Part shown: positions 8,272-15,159 of the stretch, one piece after another
Position numbering within the stretch: position 1 is the stretch's first letter
Layout of the letters: each line of letters begins with the position of its first letter
From: Aquisalimonas sp. 2447
GTDB taxonomy: Bacteria > Pseudomonadota > Gammaproteobacteria > Nitrococcales > Aquisalimonadaceae
DNA: 64,000 nucleotides
Direction: 5' to 3'
NCBI RefSeq assembly: GCF_012044895.1
Contig: NZ_CP050695.1
Coordinates: 3,502,501-3,566,500, forward strand
The notes under the pieces: generated by a model
Database searches by the model: none
Seen by the model: only the letters and a program-made list of their open reading frames with translations
What the model was told of the DNA's origin: nothing
Translations under genes and position numbers: made by a program

Positions 8272-9135
8272 TCACTCCTGCGCGGCGTTCGAGTGGACCC
8301 AGGACCCTTCCGGGGCGTGCTCGGGGCGGCGGTACATGACCGCGTTCCATGGCACATGCAGCTGGAACTCGAGGAGGTCGTCGGGGCGCTCGACCTCGTA
8401 ACCCATAGTCTCGAGCCAGTCATAGGCATGGCGAACACCGGCCTCGGCAGCCGAACGCAGGTACGTCTCCGCGAGCTCCCGGTTCCGGAGCCCGCTGTGC
8501 AGCCGTCCCAGCAGGTAGTCCGCCAACGGGTAGTCCATCTCGCTGGCCGCCTCAAGGAGCTCACGGGCACGTTCATAGTCGGCCGGGCGGTCAGAATCAT
8601 GGCCCAGAAGATAGCCGAGCCGGCCCACATACCGCCCCAGCTCCGCCATCGCCACAGGGTCCCCCATCGCCGCGGCACGCTCGTAGATGTCGAGCATGGC
8701 CTGCTCGTCATCATTGCGCCTGTACTCCATCAAGCCCAGGGCCGTGAGCGCCTTGATGCTGCCCTTCTCGGCGCCCTCGCGGAGACGGTCGTGGACTTGG
8801 TCGCGAAGAAAAAGTGACCGGAACTGAATACGTGCCCAGTAGAAAAACATGTCGGGGTGATGTTCACCCCAGATCAGCACGCCTGAGCACGCCACTTCCT
8901 GCCACCTGTTCGAGTCGCGCGCCTCCCGACTGTCTCCGAGATCCGGATACGCAATACAGAAGGCTGTTTTCTCCTCGATATCAAGGTCCAGGACATCACC
9001 GAAATCATCAATACCATCCCCGACAGGCCTCGCTTGCAGACTCGAGACTGACAACGCAAGACCAATGGCGAAAACGAGAAACACAGCGAACGGCCGGCGG
9101 GCAATCCTGATCGACCCGACCTCCATCACCCTCAT
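8272..9135 (-). CDS. Exported Sel1-repeat-like protein (possible immunity protein)
   Basis: A 287-residue protein with an N-terminal signal sequence (RRPFAVFLVFAIGLALSV, about residues 14-31) and helical Sel1/TPR-like repeats from about residue 110 on, e.g. GSIKALTALGLMEYRR, GDPVAMAELGRYVG, DYPLADYLLGRLHSG and GVRHAYDWLETMG. The ATG at 9135 overlaps the stop of the upstream coiled-coil gene (ATGA) and has GGAGG ten bases before it; an ATG at 9156 would lie inside the upstream gene. It is last in a cassette headed by an Hcp-like gene. Periplasmic Sel1-repeat proteins serve as immunity proteins for some type VI lipase effectors (PldB of P. aeruginosa, as I recall), which makes that role plausible but unproven. 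Confidence 0.75.
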   Translation of the reverse strand: MRVMEVGSIRIARRPFAVFLVFAIGLALSVSSLQARPVGDGIDDFGDVLDLDIEEKTAFCIAYPDLGDSREARDSNRWQEVACSGVLIWGEHHPDMFFYWARIQFRSLFLRDQVHDRLREGAEKGSIKALTALGLMEYRRNDDEQAMLDIYERAAAMGDPVAMAELGRYVGRLGYLLGHDSDRPADYERARELLEAASEMDYPLADYLLGRLHSGLRNRELAETYLRSAAEAGVRHAYDWLETMGYEVERPDDLLEFQLHVPWNAVMYRRPEHAPEGSWVHSNAAQE

Positions 9136-9908
9136 AGATCCAGCGCCTCCTGCCATTCGGCGCAGAGTTCCTTGTCGAGATAGACGAAAAGGCCGGGTTG
9201 CTGCCGCATCAACAACGTTATATTTTCAAGACGACCGACCGCATCCGAAGCAAGTTTTTCGATCCGCACCGCCTTGGCCTTTGCGTTCTCGCGCTCATCC
9301 TTCTGCGCTGCTGCTTGGGCGTCATACGCCCAGGCGCGATCGTGTGAGATCTTTTCTGCAATTCTCCGGGACTTCTCCGGATTGGGAACCCGAATCCGCG
9401 AGCGTTCAAGTTGCTGAACGTGTTGCAAATGGTCGCGTTGCTCATCACGCCGCCTCCGCGACTCTTCGATATCGGCATCCAGACGCATTACTACTTCACT
9501 CACCACGGCCTCAGAGACCTCGACCTGCTGCCTGATCTCCGCTATCACCCCCTCCAGCGTTTCAAGCTCCGCCAAACGCTCGTATTGGTCGCAGGTGGCA
9601 CGCCTGGCGCCGAAGGGTAAGTTATCCCCGTAACGCTCAAGATTCGCCTCGATCTCCGTGTACGCCCTGTGGTAATCCTTAGCTGCTTCGTGCAGTGCCT
9701 CGATGATTCCCAGCCGGTAGTCCATGGCTGAAGAGGAACCTGCCAATTGCTCGGTGAGATAGGAGTCGACCTTTTCGCTGACCGACGCACCGGCACCAAG
9801 AACGCCGGCGCCTTTCACAAGGCCCTTGGCGATCGGCGAAGATGCTCTTTTGGCCGCCGCGTTCGCAAGAGATTTAACGACCGGCCCGAAAAATAGTTTG
9901 GCTGCCAT
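9132..9908 (-). CDS. Uncharacterised coiled-coil protein, Hcp-associated
   Basis: A 258-residue protein I do not recognise. Residues 1-60 are Ala/Gly/Lys-rich and could form an amphipathic or membrane-inserting helix pair (GLVKGAGVLGAGASVSEKV). The rest is predicted helical coiled coil, rich in Glu, Arg and Gln (ADIEESRRRRDEQRDHLQHV; EKISHDRAWAYDAQAAAQKD), ending in a short hydrophobic stretch near LLMRQQPGLFVYL. No signal peptide or catalytic motif seen. Its ATG (9906-9908) has GGAGAGGG upstream; it begins 14 bp after the Hcp-like gene and overlaps the Sel1 gene by ATGA. G+C is visibly lower than in its neighbours, suggesting transfer. Position suggests a type VI cargo; the function is unknown. 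Confidence 0.7.
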   Translation of the reverse strand: MAAKLFFGPVVKSLANAAAKRASSPIAKGLVKGAGVLGAGASVSEKVDSYLTEQLAGSSSAMDYRLGIIEALHEAAKDYHRAYTEIEANLERYGDNLPFGARRATCDQYERLAELETLEGVIAEIRQQVEVSEAVVSEVVMRLDADIEESRRRRDEQRDHLQHVQQLERSRIRVPNPEKSRRIAEKISHDRAWAYDAQAAAQKDERENAKAKAVRIEKLASDAVGRLENITLLMRQQPGLFVYLDKELCAEWQEALDL

Positions 9909-9922
9909 AAAGATCCCTCTCC

Positions 9923-10411
9923 TTAAATTCGGCGATTGTTCGTGCTATCGAAACCCACCACCTGTGGCGGCAATACCCTGCCGTCGGCGTCCTGGCCGAC
10001 GTATTTCAACTCCCAGGCGGTGAAGCTGATGCGTAGCGTCTCCACCGGGCGGGCGTGACCCCGGCTGCGGGCGCGCACCGCGTACTCGCTGATCAGGGCG
10101 TTGTGGAGCACGTACTCGGCAAACGGCTCGGCGCCGGCACCGTCTCCCGTCCGGGTGAGGTGAATGCGGATGGTTTGTCCGCGCCCGCAGCAGGCGCCGA
10201 GCACCAGGGCGGGCGTTGCGCGGTCACTGGTGCCGCGGAGTATGAGCTCCTGCAGCTCGGTGTTGCTGGCTTCGCGCCCGCCACGCCGACCCGTGGGCGA
10301 TGTCACCCCGCGGGTCGCGCCGAACGCGATCTTCTCGATGGGTAACCATCCGAAGTACCCGGCGTCTGCAGCCGCGCCATGGATATCGGGTACTTCCATG
10401 GAAATGGACAT
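9923..10411 (-). CDS. hcp: Hcp-like type VI secretion tube protein (orphan)
   Basis: A 162-residue protein of the Hcp (DUF796) family, the hexameric ring that stacks into the T6SS inner tube and can carry effectors. It matches family structure from start to end: ISMEVPDIHG at the N terminus, TELQELILRGTSDRATPALV, a central GQTIRIHLTRTGDG strand pair, FAEYVLHNALISEYAV, RPVETLRISFTAWELKY, and a closing QDADGRV segment. No other T6SS gene (sheath, baseplate, VgrG, ClpV) is in the window, so this is an orphan Hcp heading a small operon with a coiled-coil and an exported Sel1 protein. A stem-loop lies just 5' of its GGGAGAG ribosome site. Confidence 0.8.
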   Translation of the reverse strand: MSISMEVPDIHGAAADAGYFGWLPIEKIAFGATRGVTSPTGRRGGREASNTELQELILRGTSDRATPALVLGACCGRGQTIRIHLTRTGDGAGAEPFAEYVLHNALISEYAVRARSRGHARPVETLRISFTAWELKYVGQDADGRVLPPQVVGFDSTNNRRI

Positions 10412-10427
10412 GGGTTCCGCTCTCCCT

Positions 10428-10447
10428 GCTGGACATGTCTGTCCAGC
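10428..10447 (-). promoter_or_regulatory. Stem-loop in the hcp leader
   Basis: GCTGGACA (10428-10435), a TGTC loop and TGTCCAGC (10440-10447) form a perfect 8-bp stem ending directly upstream of the hcp ribosome site. It could be a translational or RNA-stability element. There is no U-run, so it is not a standard terminator. Confidence 0.45.
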
Positions 10448-10642
10448 CAGGTGCTGCGGGAGAGGGCGTTGTCAATCGCGACTGACGTCGCTCCTACGGG
10501 GCCGGGAGGGGTTGGTGTGGTCCTTCCCTGGTCCGTCGCCGGGCGATCCCCGGCACGCCCTCTCCGTGGGCAGTTGCTGGCTGGTGAGTATCAAGATAGG
10601 TCAGGAAGGAGTGGCGTGCAAGGCGCGCGGGACCACGGAGAT

Positions 10643-10664
10643 GGCGCATCAAGATGCACCCTTC
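10643..10664. repeat. Degenerate single REP-like palindrome
   Basis: GCGCATCAAGATGCACCC resembles one arm unit of the composite palindromic family (compare 25971-25992 in opposite orientation, about 19 of 22 positions). It lies downstream of the tusA-like gene. Confidence 0.5.
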
Positions 10665-10710
10665 GGAGAACAGGCAACCGCGTCGTTGCGCTTCTCCAAT
10701 GCCAACCTCT

Positions 10711-10947
10711 CTAGTCGCCTTTCTCCACAAGGAAGTAGTAGACCCCGTCGGCGTCCCAGTACTCCACCATGCGGTTGGCGGTTTTCTCGGTGAAGGCGAG
10801 GAAGTCCACCACCGAGTGGGGATCGGTGGCCAGCACCCGCAGCACCTGGCCCGTGTCCATGCGGACCAGCTCGCGCTTGGTGCGCAGAATCGGCAACGGG
10901 CAGTCCAGGCCGGTGACGTCGAGTTCGCGGTCGTGGTGTGCTGTCAT
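10711..10947 (-). CDS. TusA-like sulfur carrier protein
   Basis: A 78-residue protein of the TusA/SirA/YedF fold. The N-terminal GLDCPLPIL carries the family CPxP motif, with Cys16 as the sulfur-carrying thiol. The C-terminal VEYWDADGVYYFLVEKGD closes the two-layer sandwich. TusA moves sulfur from IscS to tRNA thiolation or, in sulfur oxidisers, to oxidation enzymes; which branch this one belongs to is not shown. It is monocistronic, with a leader diverging from the small ORF at 11061. Confidence 0.88.
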   Translation of the reverse strand: MTAHHDRELDVTGLDCPLPILRTKRELVRMDTGQVLRVLATDPHSVVDFLAFTEKTANRMVEYWDADGVYYFLVEKGD

Positions 10948-11060
10948 GTCTGCCAGTCGGGGTCGGGCTTGGCGAACCGGGCGAGCGCGCAGGATAACAC
11001 GGGCTGCCGGGAGATCGGTTATACTCGGCGCCGGTTTTCAACACATCGACGAGGTCGCCG

Positions 11061-11231
11061 ATGAGCGAAAAGGATCAGGACAACAGGAAGGATCTCGACC
11101 CGCGCTCCTACACGGACAAGCAGGTCCTGGAGGAGCACTCCCGGGAACAGGTGGAGCGCTGGCGCCGGGAGGCGTTCGAGAAGCATCGGCGCTGGATGGA
11201 CGTGATGAAGAACGATTACGGCAAGAGCTGA
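11061..11231 (+). CDS. Small conserved-looking highly charged protein
   Basis: A 56-codon ORF below common length cut-offs. It begins with ATG at 11061, preceded by GAGGT at good spacing and a TATACT -10-like hexamer at 11020-11025. The product begins MSEKDQDNRKDLDPRSYTD, is very hydrophilic and helical (EQVERWRREAFEKHRRWMDV) and has no signal or membrane segment. Codon use is typical for this genome (third-position G/C). I do not recognise the family. It sits alone between the divergent tusA-like gene and the convergent hydrolase. Confidence 0.6.
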   Translation: MSEKDQDNRKDLDPRSYTDKQVLEEHSREQVERWRREAFEKHRRWMDVMKNDYGKS

Positions 11232-11270
11232 CACCCGCACCGACGGTCCGGCACCCCTGCCATCGGGAGG

Positions 11271-12161
11271 TCAGTCCGCAGCATCGAAAAACGGCTCCAG
11301 AACGGCTGCCAGCGCCTCGGGTTGATCGTGATGGATCATGTGGCCGGCGGCGTCGATGCGCACTTCCTCGGCACCGATGATCCCGCGCCGCCGGGCCAGT
11401 TCCTCCTCACCGCCGAACCAGGACACGGTGCGCGAGTCATTGCCCACCACCCAGAGCGCCGACGCGGTGATGCATTGCCAGCACGCTTCGGCTTCGGCGA
11501 GCCGGTAGAGCACCGGATTGCGCCGTTTGTGGCCGGGGTCGGCGCGTAACTGCCAGCCATCACCGTGCGGGCGCAGCCAGGCGCCGGCGACGAACAGGGC
11601 ACGGTCCACCGTGAGATGGGGATGCCGCTGCTGCAACCGTTGGGCGAACGCCTCCAGGGACTCCGGTTCGTGCAGTTCGGGCGGCGCGTGCCACTGGTCC
11701 AGCCAGCGGGCATAGTTATCCGGGGCTTCCTCCGGCTCCCGGGTGCGGGCACCGAACCCCTCCACCAGGGCCAGCCGGCGGATCCGCTGCGGGCGTACCC
11801 CGGCGTACAGCCCGGCGACGTTGCCGCCCATGCTGTGCCCCACGAGATCCACCGGCTCGTCGCCGGCGACGTGGTCCAGCAACCCATCCAGGTCCGCCAG
11901 GTAGTCCGGGAAGTAATACCCCCCCGGCACCCACTGGGAGCCCCCGAACCCCCGCCAGTCGGGCGCAACGATGCGACGCTCCCGCGCCAGGGCATCCACC
12001 AGGAACTGCCAGGTCTGCCCGGTATCCATCCAGCCATGCAGCAGGACCAGCGGCCGGCCCGTGGCCGGGCCCCAGCACCAGAGCCGGTGGCGCACACCGC
12101 GCAGACACAGGTCCTCCGCCCGCGGCACCCGCCGGGGCACGTACATCTGCGTGTCAGCCAC
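11271..12161 (-). CDS. Alpha/beta hydrolase
   Basis: A 296-residue alpha/beta-fold hydrolase with LLHGWMDTGQTW (oxyanion loop), the nucleophile elbow GHSMGG (Ser in DLVGHSMGGNVAG) and a C-terminal His in AAGHMIHHDQPEAL; the acid is probably the Asp of VVGNDSRT. The preferred start is GTG at 12161 with GGGAG seven bases upstream; this overlaps the end of the SDR gene by 8 bp, so the two are translationally coupled. The substrate cannot be inferred; an ester or epoxide-like small molecule is usual. Longer readings would extend into the SDR gene. Confidence 0.87.
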   Translation of the reverse strand: MADTQMYVPRRVPRAEDLCLRGVRHRLWCWGPATGRPLVLLHGWMDTGQTWQFLVDALARERRIVAPDWRGFGGSQWVPGGYYFPDYLADLDGLLDHVAGDEPVDLVGHSMGGNVAGLYAGVRPQRIRRLALVEGFGARTREPEEAPDNYARWLDQWHAPPELHEPESLEAFAQRLQQRHPHLTVDRALFVAGAWLRPHGDGWQLRADPGHKRRNPVLYRLAEAEACWQCITASALWVVGNDSRTVSWFGGEEELARRRGIIGAEEVRIDAAGHMIHHDQPEALAAVLEPFFDAAD

Positions 12162-12900
12162 CCCACCGCTCCCGGTGGGCCGGCTCGGTAAAGGACCACT
12201 CGTCGGCACTGAACTGCTCGCCGTCCACGTCCAGCAGCAGCCAGGCGGTGAAGCGGGCGACGTCGGCCGGGTCTTCCAGCTGGCCGGTGGCGTGCAGATC
12301 CATGAAGCGCTGGACCATGGGGAAGCGCTCCGGCGGCTGCTCGCGGATCAGCGCCTGCATGGGCGTGTCCACCACGCCGGGCCGCAGACTGCCGACGGCA
12401 ATATCGCGGTCGGCGAGTTCCTGGCGCAGCACCTGATAGACCATGAACAGAGCGGCCTTGCCGGCACAGTAACTGCCCCAGCCCGGGTAGCCCTGGTGCG
12501 CGGCACCCGAGGACATGTGCAGCACCCGTCCACCCTGCAGGTTGGACAGTAGCCCCTGGGTGAGAAACAGCGGCGCCTCCACGTTGACGGCCTGGGCCTG
12601 GCGCCAGTCGTCCAGCAGCACGCCGGCCAGCGGACCGATGGGTTCCAGCATGCCGGCGTTGTGGACAATGCCGGCCAGGGGGCCGTCACCCACGGCGGCG
12701 ATCACGTCGGCGCGACCCTCCGGCGTGGCGAGATCCGCCGGAACCCGGCTGATGCGCTTCGGATCCAGGGCGCAGGTCTTGTCCAGGGGTTCCCTGCGTC
12801 GGCCCACGGCAATGACCTCGACGTCCCGCCGCGCGAGTTCCTGACAGATCGACCGACCCAGGCCGCTGCCGCCTCCGGTAACAATGATGCGTTGTGTCAC
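12154..12900 (-). CDS. Short-chain dehydrogenase/reductase
   Basis: A 248-residue classical SDR. The NAD(P)-binding TGGGSGLG motif lies near the N terminus, NAG in VHNAGML follows the fourth strand, and the catalytic Ser and YxxxK appear in MSSGAAHQGYPGWGSYCAGK. The start is taken as GTG at 12898-12900, which has GGAGG five bases upstream; an ATG at 12921 would add seven residues. It is first of a two-gene unit with the overlapping hydrolase, divergent from prpE across about 200 bp. The substrate is unknown. Confidence 0.88.
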   Translation of the reverse strand: MTQRIIVTGGGSGLGRSICQELARRDVEVIAVGRRREPLDKTCALDPKRISRVPADLATPEGRADVIAAVGDGPLAGIVHNAGMLEPIGPLAGVLLDDWRQAQAVNVEAPLFLTQGLLSNLQGGRVLHMSSGAAHQGYPGWGSYCAGKAALFMVYQVLRQELADRDIAVGSLRPGVVDTPMQALIREQPPERFPMVQRFMDLHATGQLEDPADVARFTAWLLLDVDGEQFSADEWSFTEPAHRERWGG

Positions 12901-13101
12901 GCGTGCCTCCCGGCTGTTCATGAGCTTTCGTGATGGTACGTTACGGATAGTACTAAACTAGGGAAACGCTGCGTAATTCCCGCACGCCTCATCGCGTCAC
13001 GCCATCGCTCCGTACCGGTGGCGCACACGAGGCGACATAACAATACGGGCCAATACCCGGCCGACAACCACCGAACAATCCCTGCCCAGGAGGAGAAACC
13101 A

Positions 13102-15006
13102 ATGAGCTACGCGTCCGTCTACCAGCGCTCCATCACTGACCCGGAAGGCTTCTGGCGGGACCAGGCGGCGGAACTGGACTGGTTCAGCCCACCCACCGAC
13201 ATCGTGGGCCAGGACGATCAGGGACTGTACCGGTGGTTCCGCGGTGGCGAACTGAACATGGCGCACCTGGCGCTGGATTACCACGTCAACCAGGGTCGCG
13301 GTGACCAGCTCGCCATAATTCACGACTCGCCGGTGACGGACAGTCAGCAGCGCTATACCTACCGTGAACTCCGTGACGCCGTTGCCACCTGCGCCGGCGC
13401 GCTGCGCGAGCTGGGGGTTACCAAGGGTGACCGGGTGGTGATCTACATGCCCATGATCCCCGAGGCATTGATCAGCATGCTCGCCTGCGCCCGCCTGGGC
13501 GCCATCCATGCGGTGGTCTTCGGCGGCTTCGCGCCCCACGAGCTGGCGGTGCGTATCGACGACGCCAAGCCAAGGGCATTGCTCACCGCCAGCTGCGGCA
13601 TGGAGTTCGCCAAGGTCATTCCGTACAAGCCGCTGGTGGACGAGGCCATCCGGCAGGCCGAACACAAGCCCGGGGCGGTGGTGGTGAAGGCCCGCCCCCA
13701 GGCCGAGGCGGAACTGCAGGCCGACCGCGACAACGACTGGGATCGGCTGATGGCCGGCGCCAGCCCGGCCGACCCGGTACCGGTGGAGGCAACCCATCCG
13801 CTGTACATCCTGCACACCTCCGGCACCACCGGCAAACCCAAGGGCGTGATGCGCGACACCGGCGGCTACGCGGTGGCGCTGAACTTCAGCCTGGGCGCCA
13901 TCTACGACCTCCACCCCGGCGAGGTGTTCTGGACCGCTTCCGACGTGGGCTGGGTGGTGGGCCATTCCTACATCGTCTACGGCCCGCTGGTGCGTGGGCT
14001 CACCTCGGTGGTCTACGAGGGCAAACCGGTGAGGACACCGGACGCCGGCGCCTTCTGGCGGGTCATCTCGGAACACCGGGTAAAGACCTTCTTCACCGCG
14101 CCCACCGCTTTCCGTGCGGTGAAGAAGGAGGACCCGGAAGCGCGCCACATGGCAGACTACGACCTGAGCTGCCTGAAAACGCTGTTCCTGGCCGGTGAAC
14201 GCCTGGATCCGCCCACCTACGACTGGCTCAAGGGGATCAGCGACGGTCGCCCGGTGATCGACCACTGGTGGCAGACGGAGACCGGCTGGCCCATTGCGTC
14301 CAATCCCATGGGCCTGGAGCCACATCCGGAGAAACCCGGCTCCGCCACCTTCCCCAGCCCCGGCTATCAGGTGGAAATCCTCGACCCCATGGGCGAGCCG
14401 CTGGGGCGCGGCGAGCAGGGCCACATCGCCATCCGCCTGCCCCTGCCCCCGGGCTGCCTGCCCACCCTGTGGAACGACGATGCGCGCTTCCGCTCGTCCT
14501 ATCTGGAGCGCTTCCCCGGCTACTACGACACCTCCGACGGTGGCTACATCGACGAGGACGGCTACCTGTTCGTCATGGGCCGCATGGACGATGTCATCAA
14601 CGTTGCCGGGCATCGGCTCTCCACCGGCGAGATGGAAGAGATCATCGGCGGCCACGAGGCCGTCGCGGAATGCGCAGTGGTGGGCATCGCCGACGAGATG
14701 AAGGGGGAAATGCCCATCGGCTTCGTGGTCCTCAAGGACGGCGCCGAGCTGGATCACGCCACCCTGGAGCAGGACCTGGTGGACATGGTCCGGCGCAACA
14801 TCGGCGCCTTTGCCTGCCTGCGCCAGGTGGCCATCGTGCAGAAGCTGCCGAAGACCCGCTCGGGCAAGATCCTGCGCAAGAGCATCCGCCAGCTATCCAC
14901 GGAGTCCGACGTGCCGGTGCCGTCCACCATCGACGACCCCGGCAGCCTGGACGAGATCCGCAGCGCCATGGAGCAACACGGCATGGGACAACAACGACAA
15001 CGTTGA
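13102..15006 (+). CDS. prpE: Propionyl-CoA synthetase (acetyl-CoA synthetase family)
   Basis: AMP-forming acyl-CoA ligase of 634 residues. The N-terminal FWRDQAAELDWFSPP segment and overall length match PrpE. Adenylation motifs: HTSGTTGKPKG (238-248), WWQTETGWPI and YYDTSDGGYIDEDGYLFVMG. The C-terminal LPKTRSGKILRK contains the catalytic lysine, Lys589, the site acetylated in Salmonella PrpE and Acs by Pat. The ATG at 13102 has AGGAGGAG upstream. It activates propionate (or acetate) for catabolism. The next gene in the same direction encodes a Pat-type acetyltransferase, its expected regulator. Confidence 0.92.
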   Translation: MSYASVYQRSITDPEGFWRDQAAELDWFSPPTDIVGQDDQGLYRWFRGGELNMAHLALDYHVNQGRGDQLAIIHDSPVTDSQQRYTYRELRDAVATCAGALRELGVTKGDRVVIYMPMIPEALISMLACARLGAIHAVVFGGFAPHELAVRIDDAKPRALLTASCGMEFAKVIPYKPLVDEAIRQAEHKPGAVVVKARPQAEAELQADRDNDWDRLMAGASPADPVPVEATHPLYILHTSGTTGKPKGVMRDTGGYAVALNFSLGAIYDLHPGEVFWTASDVGWVVGHSYIVYGPLVRGLTSVVYEGKPVRTPDAGAFWRVISEHRVKTFFTAPTAFRAVKKEDPEARHMADYDLSCLKTLFLAGERLDPPTYDWLKGISDGRPVIDHWWQTETGWPIASNPMGLEPHPEKPGSATFPSPGYQVEILDPMGEPLGRGEQGHIAIRLPLPPGCLPTLWNDDARFRSSYLERFPGYYDTSDGGYIDEDGYLFVMGRMDDVINVAGHRLSTGEMEEIIGGHEAVAECAVVGIADEMKGEMPIGFVVLKDGAELDHATLEQDLVDMVRRNIGAFACLRQVAIVQKLPKTRSGKILRKSIRQLSTESDVPVPSTIDDPGSLDEIRSAMEQHGMGQQRQR

Positions 15007-15159
15007 TCCGGATGGCTCGCAATGACGGCGTTTACCGCGTGTCCCCGGGACGGGTGATACCCATCCGGCGTCGTGCCATCATGGTCCGGCGCCGGTACCA
15101 CGGCGCCCGGTGCGGTTTCCGCACCGGGCACTGAAAGGATTCCTGCGGGGACTGCGAGC

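Larger units (their letters stand above)
10412..10710. other. Intergenic region between tusA-like and hcp-like genes
   Basis: About 300 bp with no credible gene; ORFs here have random composition. It holds the hcp leader hairpin at its left end and one degenerate palindrome of the composite repeat family near its right end. Confidence 0.6.

Noticed and set aside
8900-8915. GTTCGAGTC resembling a tRNA T-arm
   Set aside because: No acceptor or anticodon stems around it; it is inside the Sel1-repeat gene.
12997-14757. 586-codon antisense ORF over prpE
   Set aside because: High-G+C shadow frame: His/Val/Gly-rich with no domain pattern, opposite a clear PrpE.
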